Shown: positions 24,488 through 32,918 of the stretch, piece after piece
Layout of the letters: each line of letters opens with the position of its first letter
How positions within the stretch are numbered: the stretch's first letter is position 1
DNA from: JAXGMV01 sp040772085
Lineage (GTDB): Bacteria > Chloroflexota > Anaerolineae > Anaerolineales > Anaerolineaceae
Direction: 5' to 3'
DNA length: 64,000 bases
NCBI GenBank assembly: GCA_040772085.1
Contig: JAXGYU010000001.1
Span: 1,736,001-1,800,000, forward strand
Notes under the pieces: generated by a model
What the model was told of the DNA's origin: nothing
What the model saw: only the letters and a program-made list of their open reading frames with translations
Database searches by the model: none
Translations under genes and position numbers: made by a program

Positions 24488-26518
24488 ATGTATAAGGGAA
24501 AATTTGCAATTCTCATGGCAGTTGTCGTGATCGCATCCATGGTCATGGCAGCCTGCGCGCCAGCCCCTGCGGCGCCGGCTGAGCCGGTGGTCATCACGCA
24601 GGTGGTTGAAGTTGAGAAAACAGTCGTCAAAGAAGTTCAGGTTACAGCCGAGGCGCCTGCGGCAGCAAGCTTTGATGTATCCCCGCGGCCTGATACGCTG
24701 ACCATCGTTGAAACTGACGATGCCGCGTCACTGGACCCGCACCTGGCTTATGAGGGCACCAGCTACGACATTATCGAGAACATCCTCGAACCGCTGATCG
24801 CCTTCAACAAGACCAGCGCCAGCGAGTACATTCCCCAGCTTTCGACGAATGTGCCCAGCACCGCTGATGGCACCATTTCGGAAGATGGCAAGACCTACAC
24901 CTTCAACATCAGACCGGGTGTGAAATTCGAAAACGGTAACGATCTGACCGCTTCTGACGCTGCCTACTCTTACCAGCGTGTCCTGCTGCAGTCAGACCCC
25001 GGCTCAGGCGCCTGGATGATGCTCGAAGCGATCATGGGTTATGACGAAGTGGTTGCCAACCTCGAAGATGGCAAATACAGCGGCGACCCGGCAGCTTTGA
25101 AAGCCGGCGCGAAAGCTGAAGATCTGGTCAAGGTTTGCGAAGATGTCAAGTCGCATTTCGAAGCCGATGACGCGGCCGGCACCTTCAAGGTTACGCTGGC
25201 TGAACCCTGGGGACCTTTCCTCGCCATCATCGCCCGCCCGTGGGCATTCATCATTGACAAAGAGTGGGCAGCCGAACAGGGTGACTGGGACGGCTCCTGC
25301 GAGACCTGGCAGGACTTCTACGCCCCCGGCCAGGAAGGCACCAAGCTCGGTAAAGTGATCATGGGCACCGGTCCGTACAAGCTGGATCACTGGACACCCG
25401 ACCAGGAATGGGTGCTGACAGCCAAGGAAGACTACTGGCGCACCGAACCCATGTGGGAAGGCGGCCCCAGCGGCGCTCCAAAGATTAAGACTGTTGTACA
25501 CAAGACCGTGCCCGAATGGGGTACCCGTTTCGCCATGCTGCAGACCGGCGACGCCGATGTTGTTGACGTCCCTGTCGCCAACTACGCTCAGGCTGACAGT
25601 CTGGTCGGTGAGGATTGCGATGTGGTCACCAATGAGTGCGCACCCTCTGCGACACCTGACCAGCCGTTGCGCGTCTTCAAGAAGCTTGAGAACCTCGGCC
25701 GTACCGATATCTTCCTCAACCAGGGCATCAAGACTGGTGAGGGCGGCACCAACCCCTATATCGGCAGCGGTGTTCTGGACGGCAATGGCGTTCCCCCGGA
25801 TTTCTTCTCCGACATTCACATGCGCAAGGCAATTGCGTACTGCTTTGACTATGACACCTATATCGAAGAAGCCCAGAGCGGTGAGGGCATCCGTAACACC
25901 AGCTTCCTGATCATCAACACCCTTGGCTACGACCCAAATCAGGAAACCTACAACTTCGATATGGATAAATGCAAGGAAGAACTGGAACTGGCCTGGGATG
26001 GCAAGGTGGGTGAAGTTGGTTTCCGTGTCCAGGGCATCACCGCCACTGGCTACACCATGAACCAGACCGCGCTGGCGATCCTGCAGGCAAACTTGCGGGC
26101 AGTCGATCCGAAATACAAGCTCGAAATCGTGACGCTGCCGTGGGCATCCTATCTGGCAGCCTTCCGCGCCACCCAGCTGCCCATCGCGGTCAGCGGTTGG
26201 TCAGAGGACTATCACGACCCGCATAACTGGGCGCAGCCCTTCCTGATCGGTACCTACGCCACCCGCAGCGGATTCTCGGAAGAATTCAAGGAGATTTTCG
26301 CTCCTTTGATCAACGAAGCCGTTCGTGAACCTGATCCCGCGAAACGCGAAGCACTCTACCATCAGCTAAACGCGCTCAACTTCGAGTATGTGCCCGAGAT
26401 CAATCTGTCTCAAATCACATCCCGTCACTATGAGCAGCGCTGGCTCAAGAACTTCTACTGGAACCCTGTTCAGGGCTACCGCTATTTCTACGCACTGGAT
26501 ATCGCGGGAAATAAGTAG
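24488..26518 (+). CDS. Peptide-type ABC solute-binding lipoprotein (family 5), normal domain order
   Basis: 676 residues, long for the family because of insertions in the middle of the fold. The signal peptide has lipobox MAAC. The order is normal: PDTLTIVETDDAASLDPHLA, DGKTYTFNIRPGVKFENG, SDAAYSYQRVL, GTGPYKLDHWTPDQEW, MRKAIAYCFDYDTYI and NLRAVDPKYKLEIVTLPW. ATG 24488 is chosen for its AAGGAG at 24476-24481 and signal-peptide start; in-frame codons upstream (24449, 24455) lack this. It feeds the two permeases downstream. Confidence 0.94.
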   Translation: MYKGKFAILMAVVVIASMVMAACAPAPAAPAEPVVITQVVEVEKTVVKEVQVTAEAPAAASFDVSPRPDTLTIVETDDAASLDPHLAYEGTSYDIIENILEPLIAFNKTSASEYIPQLSTNVPSTADGTISEDGKTYTFNIRPGVKFENGNDLTASDAAYSYQRVLLQSDPGSGAWMMLEAIMGYDEVVANLEDGKYSGDPAALKAGAKAEDLVKVCEDVKSHFEADDAAGTFKVTLAEPWGPFLAIIARPWAFIIDKEWAAEQGDWDGSCETWQDFYAPGQEGTKLGKVIMGTGPYKLDHWTPDQEWVLTAKEDYWRTEPMWEGGPSGAPKIKTVVHKTVPEWGTRFAMLQTGDADVVDVPVANYAQADSLVGEDCDVVTNECAPSATPDQPLRVFKKLENLGRTDIFLNQGIKTGEGGTNPYIGSGVLDGNGVPPDFFSDIHMRKAIAYCFDYDTYIEEAQSGEGIRNTSFLIINTLGYDPNQETYNFDMDKCKEELELAWDGKVGEVGFRVQGITATGYTMNQTALAILQANLRAVDPKYKLEIVTLPWASYLAAFRATQLPIAVSGWSEDYHDPHNWAQPFLIGTYATRSGFSEEFKEIFAPLINEAVREPDPAKREALYHQLNALNFEYVPEINLSQITSRHYEQRWLKNFYWNPVQGYRYFYALDIAGNK

Positions 26519-26551
26519 GTTTATGCCAGCCAGGAATCGATAGGTAAGTAC

Positions 26552-26585
26552 AAATCTGGCGGGGGCTCCTGCCCCCGCCAGATTT
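26552..26585 (+). other. Strong intercistronic hairpin between solute-binding and permease genes
   Basis: Perfect 15-bp stem AAATCTGGCGGGGGC with loop TCCT and only a short T-run. It sits 33 bases after the binding-protein stop and 15 bases before the permease start. It probably acts as a partial terminator or 3' stabiliser so the binding protein is made in excess; this is inference from placement. Confidence 0.7.
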
Positions 26586-26600
26586 TGCGAGCGAGGCTTC

Positions 26601-27668
26601 ATGTTCACTTATTTCATTCGACGTATGCTCCAGATCCCCATCACGATGATCGGCGTTACGCTCTTCATTTTCGCGATGCTGCAATTGCTGTCACCCGTGG
26701 AACGCTCGGCGTTGTACATCACTACCACACCCAAAAATGATGAGGCAATTGACGCGATCATCCGCAAGTATGGTCTGGACGACCCATTCTACGTGCAGTA
26801 CTGGCGCTGGTTGGTGGGAAAGACAGACCCTGATACAGGCAAGGTTGAAGGCGGCGTGCTGCGCGGCGATTTTGGCTATTCACGCACCGGCCGTATGAGC
26901 GTGAAAGAACTGATCGCCACGCGTTTTCCGGCAACCGCCGAACTGGCGCTCTGGTCCTTTATCCCAATTATCGGAGGCGGCATTCTGCTGGGGGTGATTG
27001 CCGCCTTAAACCACAACAAGTTTATCGATCAGATCATCAGGGTGTTCGTCACCCTGGGCTGGTCCTTCCCGACCTTCGTGTTCGGGCTGCTGATGTTATT
27101 GCTCTTGTACGCGAAGCTGCGCTGGCTGGCACCAGGCAGGCTTTCCGATGAAATGATGGCGGTTGTGTCATCGCCGGCATTCCATCAATACACAAAAATG
27201 TACACGTTCGACGCGCTATTAAATCTCCGGTTTGATGTCTTCTGGGATGCGCTCAAGCATCTGCTGATGCCTATTATTACTCTCTCCTATGTCATCTGGG
27301 CGCAGATTCTGAGGGTGACGCGTTCCTCCATGCTGGAGACCTTGAGACAGGATTATCTGACCACAGCCCGCGCCAAAGGCTTGCGAGAAAAGACGGTCGT
27401 CTATAAGCATGCCTTCCGCAACGCGCTGATCCCGGTAGCGACCATGGGCGGCATGATGGTGGTGAGCTTGCTGAACGGAACGGTGGTGGTGGAGGTGATT
27501 TTCAACTACCCCGGAATGGGTTCAGCAGCCGCACGAGCTGCCGGCTCGCTTGATTCGCTGGCGGTGCTGGGGTTTGTATTATTCAGCGGTACGATCATGA
27601 TTTTTGCCAATGTGGTTGTTGATATGCTTTACGCGGTGATCGATCCGCGCATCCGGTTGAGCGATTAG
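26601..27668 (+). CDS. Peptide-type ABC transporter permease, DppB/OppB family
   Basis: 355 residues. Motifs are YFIRRMLQIPITMIGVTLF, VLRGDFGYSRTGRMSV and the EAA loop LTTARAKGLREKTVVYKHA. The C-terminus VVVDMLYAVIDPRIRL is typical of the family. It has an enlarged extracellular loop (VGKTDPDTGKVEGG). It forms a channel with the next gene product and is supplied by the binding protein upstream. The next start is 8 bases past its stop. Confidence 0.93.
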   Translation: MFTYFIRRMLQIPITMIGVTLFIFAMLQLLSPVERSALYITTTPKNDEAIDAIIRKYGLDDPFYVQYWRWLVGKTDPDTGKVEGGVLRGDFGYSRTGRMSVKELIATRFPATAELALWSFIPIIGGGILLGVIAALNHNKFIDQIIRVFVTLGWSFPTFVFGLLMLLLLYAKLRWLAPGRLSDEMMAVVSSPAFHQYTKMYTFDALLNLRFDVFWDALKHLLMPIITLSYVIWAQILRVTRSSMLETLRQDYLTTARAKGLREKTVVYKHAFRNALIPVATMGGMMVVSLLNGTVVVEVIFNYPGMGSAAARAAGSLDSLAVLGFVLFSGTIMIFANVVVDMLYAVIDPRIRLSD

Positions 27669-27676
27669 GGGCTGCC

Positions 27677-28738
27677 ATGACCAATATTACAACTTCCCCT
27701 GAAACTGACAGCGAGAAACTGCACGCCAAAATCTTTGCCATCGAGACTTTACGCGAACTCTCGTGGCTTGAAAAGAAGCTCGGACCACAGTGGTACAAAA
27801 TCCTGCGCGGCATCTTCACCAACCCGCTCTCGGTCATCGGTTTGATCATCACGCTCATCTTCATTCTCATAGCGATTTTCGCGCCTGTCATCGCACCGCC
27901 TATCAGTGAGGTGCATAATCCCTACCTGATTCCACGAGACGGGTATTCGCCCGAACCGAAAGCGCCCGGTACCGAGTGGCGCCGCGAGCCGCCGCAAATG
28001 ACCGGCTGGTACAAATTCATCTCCGGCGGCAAGGACAAATGGGTTCACCTGCTCGGCACGGCCGGTGGTCAATTCGACATCTATTATGGCGTGGTATGGG
28101 GCACACGGATCGCCCTGTTCGTCGGTGTGTTCATCACCTTCATCACGCTGATCATCGGGTTGTTCATCGGAGTGATATCGTCGTATTACGGCGGCTGGCT
28201 GGATGACCTGTTAATGAGGATCACGGAAATCTTCCTCGCCTTCCCCTTCCTGCTGGCGGCGCTGACGCTCTCCGCCATTCTCGTCCCGCGGGTGGGCCGT
28301 GGCATCTGGCCGGCAGTGATCGCGCTGATCACCTTTGGCTGGATGAGCTATGCCCGTATCATCCGTGGTGAGATCCTCTCGACCAAGGAGCGCGATTTTG
28401 TCATGGCAGCGCGGGTCATCGGCGTGCGTGACAACCGAATTATCACCAAGCATATTCTGCCGAACGCGATCTACTCGGTGCTGATTATGGCGTCGATGCG
28501 CGTGGGCGACTACGTGCTCTCGTTCGCCACGCTCAGCTTTCTGGGTGTCGGCACCGAGATCGGTTATGCTGACTGGGGGCAGATTGTGGCGTTCTCGCGT
28601 GACTGGATCATGAATCTGGACAAGTATTGGTACATCATCATTTATCCCGGCGCGGCATTGCTCCTCTTCGGTCTGGGCTGGAACCTGATCGGCGACGCGC
28701 TGCGGGATATTATGGATCCGCGCCTGAGCGGACGATAG
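27677..28738 (+). CDS. Peptide-type ABC transporter permease, DppC/OppC family
   Basis: 353 residues, with a long N-terminal cytoplasmic segment (~50 residues) before the first helix. Motifs are WVHLLGTAGGQFDIYYGVVWG, YYGGWLDDLLMRITEIFLAFP, the EAA loop RDFVMAARVIGVRDNRII and SFLGVGTEIGYADWG. It completes the second three-gene transporter unit of the window. As with the first, no ATPase gene follows. Confidence 0.93.
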   Translation: MTNITTSPETDSEKLHAKIFAIETLRELSWLEKKLGPQWYKILRGIFTNPLSVIGLIITLIFILIAIFAPVIAPPISEVHNPYLIPRDGYSPEPKAPGTEWRREPPQMTGWYKFISGGKDKWVHLLGTAGGQFDIYYGVVWGTRIALFVGVFITFITLIIGLFIGVISSYYGGWLDDLLMRITEIFLAFPFLLAALTLSAILVPRVGRGIWPAVIALITFGWMSYARIIRGEILSTKERDFVMAARVIGVRDNRIITKHILPNAIYSVLIMASMRVGDYVLSFATLSFLGVGTEIGYADWGQIVAFSRDWIMNLDKYWYIIIYPGAALLLFGLGWNLIGDALRDIMDPRLSGR

Positions 28739-28766
28739 TGGGTATACCTTTGTTGATATGACATCA

Positions 28767-28792
28767 TCGTGCCCGCGATTCCGCGGGCACGA
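28767..28792 (+). other. Hairpin after the permease gene
   Basis: 11-bp perfect stem TCGTGCCCGCG / CGCGGGCACGA with loop ATTC, 29 bases past the stop. There is no T-tract, so termination efficiency is uncertain. Confidence 0.5.
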
Positions 28793-28848
28793 GTCGTTCG
28801 CTGGGGGAAGATCCTCCCAATCGGAAAAGTACTATTATTTAGCCGTAG

Positions 28849-28926
28849 GGTCGATGGCAATCCGTCTTGTGATTGCCTCGACCGAATTCTTCGGCCTCCC
28901 GCCTAAGGATTGCCATGCCGGCAATC
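28849..28926 (+). repeat. Double-hairpin element, degenerate relative of the dispersed repeat
   Basis: Two adjacent hairpins. The first is GGTCGA-T-GGCAATC / GATTGCC-TCGACC (28849-28883); the second is GATTGCC / GGCAATC (28908-28926). The GGCAATC/GATTGCC core and preceding GTAGGG match the first hairpin of the repeat units at 59.6-60.1 kb and 34.2 kb, but the rest has diverged. It lies in the 268-base gap before the second tetR promoter. Confidence 0.5.
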
Positions 28927-28938
28927 TATTCTCACATC

Positions 28939-28966
28939 TTGACACCGCGCGCTATCGGCGTATAAT
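28939..28966 (+). promoter_or_regulatory. Consensus sigma-A promoter of the tetR-exporter operon
   Basis: Perfect TTGACA (28939-28944) and perfect TATAAT (28961-28966) separated by 16 bases: the best consensus promoter in the window. The operator at 28975-28993 covers the predicted start site, so the promoter is strong but repressible. Confidence 0.85.
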
Positions 28967-28974
28967 CTTTACAA

Positions 28975-28993
28975 TAAACCGACCGTCGGTTTA
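28975..28993 (+). promoter_or_regulatory. TetR-type operator before tetR gene 2
   Basis: TAAACCGACCGTCGGTTTA is a perfect 9-1-9 palindrome starting 8 bases after the -10 box and ending 13 bases before the start codon. It is the likely autoregulatory site of the TetR protein encoded next. It shares the ACCGAC/GTCGGT half-sites with the operator at 21747. Confidence 0.8.
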
Positions 28994-29006
28994 ATAAAGA
29001 GCCTAA

Positions 29007-29765
29007 ATGGCACGCATCCAGAACCCCCAGGAATTCGAGCAAAAACGTCAGGAAATCATCAATGCTGCCTTGCAATTGATCAGCGAGATCGGCTATGACA
29101 ACCTGACGATCGCGCATATCCTCAAACGACTCAAGATCTCGAAAGGCGCTTTCTACCATTACTACCTCTCCAAGGAAGACCTGCGCTCATCCATCTTCGG
29201 TGAAACAAACCGCTTGACCGATATGCTGATCGGGCCTTTGATCGATGACCCCAACCTGACCGCCTTACAGAAACTGCACGGGTTTTATAACACGATTGTG
29301 AGCTGGAAAAACGAGCGCAAGAACATACATCTTTCCCAACTGCGGGGATTTTACCGGCCCGAGAATGACAGCTTTCGCTCGAGCATGATCGCCTCTTGGA
29401 TCGCATATTTCAGCGACAAGATGACGCGCATCATCAAACAGGGTATCCGCGAGAAGGCGTTCAAAGTCAAATTCAATAACAATCTGAGCGAGATCGTCAT
29501 CAACTTATTGCTCGGGCAGAGTGAGAAAATTGCCGCGGTCATGCTGATGGCGCTGGATGCGCCGGAGCAGGAGACGGCATCCATCAGCACACAGTTCCAC
29601 GAGATTGTTCACGATTACAACCAGGCGCTCGAGCGTGTGCTGGGCGCCAAACCGGGAAGTATCCATCTGCTTGATCCCCAGCTTCTGATGGGCTGGTTTG
29701 AATTTGCGCGACAGGCTGAATCACCGGCTGTCGCCCGGAAGGAGTTCGTCGATGCTGTTTCTTAA
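29007..29765 (+). CDS. TetR-family transcriptional regulator of the exporter operon
   Basis: 252 residues, longer than usual (~200). The N-terminal HTH reads QEIINAALQLISEIGYDNLT and LKISKGAFYHYYLSKEDLR. The C-terminal half is a large ligand-binding domain with no match I recognise. The 3' end overlaps the first permease gene by 14 bases, and the perfect palindrome upstream suggests that it represses itself and the following four genes. Confidence 0.9.
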   Translation: MARIQNPQEFEQKRQEIINAALQLISEIGYDNLTIAHILKRLKISKGAFYHYYLSKEDLRSSIFGETNRLTDMLIGPLIDDPNLTALQKLHGFYNTIVSWKNERKNIHLSQLRGFYRPENDSFRSSMIASWIAYFSDKMTRIIKQGIREKAFKVKFNNNLSEIVINLLLGQSEKIAAVMLMALDAPEQETASISTQFHEIVHDYNQALERVLGAKPGSIHLLDPQLLMGWFEFARQAESPAVARKEFVDAVS

Positions 29766-30978
29766 ACTGGCATGGCGTAACATTTTGCGGCAGCGCCGCC
29801 GCACCTTCATCATCATTATTGCCATGGGCATGAGCCTGATGATGATGATTTTCTACGATGGGTTCGTCTCCGGCTTTGACCAGGCCATCTACGCCAACGC
29901 GGTCAAGGTCATGGGCGGCAACATCCAGATCCACGCGCCTGGCTATCAGGCGGAGTTCGACATCCTGCCGCTGCTGCCGGTGGAAAATGATCAGCAGATC
30001 GCCGCGCTGTTCAAGGCGCAGCCGAACGTCCTGGCGGCTGGCAGGCGCATCAACACCGGCGGCATGGCGACCAACCGCGAAGGCGCCTTCCCGCTCAGCA
30101 TCATCGCCATTGAACCGGGCGAAGAACAAACGGTGAACCTGGCGGCGATGAATGTCACCGCTGGCCGTTTCCTGCGGGACGATGACCGTGAAGCGGTTTT
30201 CGTCGGCAAAGGGTTGGCGGATGCCATGGCGCTAAAGGTCGGTGATCGCATCACCCTGGTTGGACGCAGCAAGCACGAACAGATGCGCCAGCGTCCCATG
30301 ACCGTGGTCGGCATCTATGATGTTGGTCTGGTCGACTTTGAAAAGCGCACCGCCTATATCACGCTGGCGGATGGGCAGGACCTGTATGGCTTGTCCGGTC
30401 AATCGACTGAGATCGCGGTTTCGCTCGCCAAACTGGGGCAGGAGGCTGGCGTCCTCAAAGCGTTGACCAACGATCTGAAAGGCTATGAAGTTGGTACCTG
30501 GAAGACCAGCTACCCCGAACTGGAAGAGGCGTTGAGTTCCAAAGGCGCCATGATGAACCTCTTCAACCTGATCATCATGATCATTGTCGGCATCGGTATA
30601 TTCAATCTGCTGATGATGGCGGTCTATGAGCGCACGCGCGAAATCGGACTGATGGGCGCCATGGGCATGAAGCCGCGACAGATCACGCTGACGTTTCTGC
30701 TGGAGGGACTGCTGATGGGCGTCATCAGCGTGCTGGTTGGCACCGCGATTGGACTGGCGCTCAACCTGGCGTTGGGCCGGGTGGGGTTTGACTTCACCGC
30801 CATGAGCGGCATGACAGAGTATATGGCGCTGCTCAACTCGCGCATCTACCCCAATCTGGGCATCGAGAAACTGCCTTACCACAGCGCCATGGTGATTATC
30901 GTATCGACCCTGGCAGCCTATTACCCTTCGCGCCTGGCGGCGACCAAAGAGCCCGCCGAAGCACTGCATTATGTGTGA
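29752..30978 (+). CDS. FtsX-like ABC exporter permease (MacB/LolC-E type), subunit 1
   Basis: 408 residues from ATG 29752, which follows AAGGAG and lies inside the 3' end of tetR. The topology is helix - large extracytoplasmic domain - three helices, as in FtsX-family permeases: MLFLKLAWRNILRQRRRTF at the N-terminus, and YERTREIGLMGAMGMKPRQI near residue 300. Such proteins transmit ATP hydrolysis to the periplasmic side rather than forming a pore. It pairs with the next permease, the LolD-like ATPase and the adaptor. Confidence 0.9.
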   Translation: MLFLKLAWRNILRQRRRTFIIIIAMGMSLMMMIFYDGFVSGFDQAIYANAVKVMGGNIQIHAPGYQAEFDILPLLPVENDQQIAALFKAQPNVLAAGRRINTGGMATNREGAFPLSIIAIEPGEEQTVNLAAMNVTAGRFLRDDDREAVFVGKGLADAMALKVGDRITLVGRSKHEQMRQRPMTVVGIYDVGLVDFEKRTAYITLADGQDLYGLSGQSTEIAVSLAKLGQEAGVLKALTNDLKGYEVGTWKTSYPELEEALSSKGAMMNLFNLIIMIIVGIGIFNLLMMAVYERTREIGLMGAMGMKPRQITLTFLLEGLLMGVISVLVGTAIGLALNLALGRVGFDFTAMSGMTEYMALLNSRIYPNLGIEKLPYHSAMVIIVSTLAAYYPSRLAATKEPAEALHYV

Positions 30979-30986
30979 GGTGCGCA

Positions 30987-32204
30987 ATGAAAACGACCTT
31001 TAACCTCGCACTCCGTGACCTGCTCCGCAATCCCCGGCGCTCTTTCTTTTCGGCGTTCGCCCTCGCTGGCGGTCTGGCGCTGATGATGATCATGGCTGCC
31101 ATCACCGAAGGCGACGTTCGCGATTCGATGAGCCTCAACATCCAACTTCAATCAGGACATTTCCAGATTCAAGCCAAAGATTACAGCCTCGACAAGACCA
31201 GTCTGACCTGGTCCAACCTGGTGGAGGATCCGGATGCCATCAGCGCAAAATTAGCCGCGCTGCCGGAAGTGAAGGCCGCGACCCCCAGGCTGTACGCCAG
31301 CGGCATGGTTGTTACGCCGGAGAAGACCTACAGCGTCCGTGTCACCGGAATCGAACCTGACTCGGCGGCAAACGACCCCTATCGCCAGGGTTTGGTCGCG
31401 GGCGAATTCCTGACGGCTGGCGACCGTGATAGTGTCTTGCTCGGTCAGCCGCTGGCTGATAAGCTTGGCATCACCGCTGGCGGGACGATCACCCTGATGG
31501 TCAACACCTCGAATGGTGAAGTCTCTCAGCAGAATTTCAACGTGAAGGGCATTTACAATACCCGCACCCCCGCCCATGACAAGCTGACCGTCTTCATGCA
31601 GCTGGAGAAAGCGCAAGCCATCACCCAGACGGCAGGCCATGCCAGCACCATTTTCGTGCTGTTGAATGACCGCGAGCAAACCGCGGCGGTAACGTCCGCG
31701 CTGCAGTCAGACCGCTACAAGATCATCACCTGGATCGACGCCAGCAAGATGGTCTTTGAGCTGCAGAAGATGACCTCGAGCTATATGGGCATCCTGTATT
31801 TCATTGTGCTAGGCATTACCGCCACCATCATCGTCAACACGCTGGTGATGTCAGTCTTCGAGCGCACGCGTGAAATCGGCATCCTCTCTGCCATAGGTTT
31901 CAAAAGCCGGCAGATTACCGTCATGTTTCTGATCGAATCTGCCATGCTGGCGGTGTTGGGCGTGATCCTTGGGCTGGTCCTCGGTGGATTACTGGTGTTG
32001 TACTCGAACAAGGTAGGCTTTTATATCGGCGATTTCGGACTCTCGGGCATGCTGCTGCGTGAACGGCTGTACGGCTATATGACGGTCAGGAATACCGTCA
32101 ACCTGAGTCTGCTGGCATTTTTCATCACGATCATCGCGTCCTTGTACCCCGCGACAATGGCCGCGCGCATGCAGGCGGTCGAAGCCCTGCGCGGCGGAAA
32201 GTAG
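30987..32204 (+). CDS. FtsX-like ABC exporter permease (MacB/LolC-E type), subunit 2
   Basis: 405 residues, paralogous to the preceding gene. The N-terminus is TTFNLALRDLLRNPRRSFF, the large extracytoplasmic domain spans ~45-275, and the FtsX block FERTREIGILSAIGFKSRQI starts near 290. GAGGTG precedes the ATG; it starts 8 bases after the upstream stop. The two permeases probably form a heterodimer, as LolC and LolE do. Confidence 0.9.
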   Translation: MKTTFNLALRDLLRNPRRSFFSAFALAGGLALMMIMAAITEGDVRDSMSLNIQLQSGHFQIQAKDYSLDKTSLTWSNLVEDPDAISAKLAALPEVKAATPRLYASGMVVTPEKTYSVRVTGIEPDSAANDPYRQGLVAGEFLTAGDRDSVLLGQPLADKLGITAGGTITLMVNTSNGEVSQQNFNVKGIYNTRTPAHDKLTVFMQLEKAQAITQTAGHASTIFVLLNDREQTAAVTSALQSDRYKIITWIDASKMVFELQKMTSSYMGILYFIVLGITATIIVNTLVMSVFERTREIGILSAIGFKSRQITVMFLIESAMLAVLGVILGLVLGGLLVLYSNKVGFYIGDFGLSGMLLRERLYGYMTVRNTVNLSLLAFFITIIASLYPATMAARMQAVEALRGGK

Positions 32205-32215
32205 AGGAGTTGGCA

Positions 32216-32917
32216 ATGGAAGTTGTAAAAGTTGAGAACCTGACAAAAATTTACAAAGTCGGCGATGTGGAAACCCGCGCGCTCGGCGGTGTTAACCTGA
32301 CTGTGCAGCCTGGTGAGTTCATGGCGCTGGTAGGCCCCTCCGGTTCGGGCAAGACGACGCTGCTGCAATTGATTGGCTGTCTGGACCAGCCCACCTCTGG
32401 CACGATCACAATCGATGGGAAAGAGGTGAGCAAGCTCAATCGCAACCAGCGCGCAGATGTCCGCAAGAGCATGATTGGCTTTATCTTCCAGTTTTTCGCG
32501 CTCATTCCCACGCTCTCCGCCTATGAGAATATCGAACTGCCTTTGCTGCTGAACGACACGCCGATCGACAAGCGCAAGGAACGTGTGACCTATCTGCTCA
32601 ACGCGGTCGACTTGAAGGACCGCGCCAGCCATAAACCGGATCAGCTCAGCGGCGGTCAGCAGCAGCGTGTAGCTATCGCGCGGGCGCTGGCAACCGATCC
32701 GCGGCTGATTCTGGCGGATGAACCGACCGCCAACCTCGATACGCCGAATGGCCGGCAGGTGATGGAGATCATGACCCGTCTGAACAAGGAGACCGGTGTG
32801 ACGTTTATCTTCGCGACCCATGACCCGCGGGTGATCGAGTTCGCGCAACGGGTGGTGACGCTCAGAGATGGTCTGATTGTGGAGAATGCTCCTGAGATCC
32901 TGAGCGCGGGAGGCTGA
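32216..32917 (+). CDS. ABC exporter ATP-binding protein (MacB/LolD type)
   Basis: 233 residues. Walker A GPSGSGKTT, Q-loop FIFQFFALIPTLSAYENIELP, signature LSGGQQQRVAIARALA, Walker B LILADEPTANLD and the switch histidine in FATHDPRV are all intact. GAGGAG lies 6 bases before ATG 32216. It should energise the two FtsX-like permeases. It begins 11 bases after the second permease and ends one base before the adaptor gene. Confidence 0.95.
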   Translation: MEVVKVENLTKIYKVGDVETRALGGVNLTVQPGEFMALVGPSGSGKTTLLQLIGCLDQPTSGTITIDGKEVSKLNRNQRADVRKSMIGFIFQFFALIPTLSAYENIELPLLLNDTPIDKRKERVTYLLNAVDLKDRASHKPDQLSGGQQQRVAIARALATDPRLILADEPTANLDTPNGRQVMEIMTRLNKETGVTFIFATHDPRVIEFAQRVVTLRDGLIVENAPEILSAGG

Positions 32918-32918
32918 G

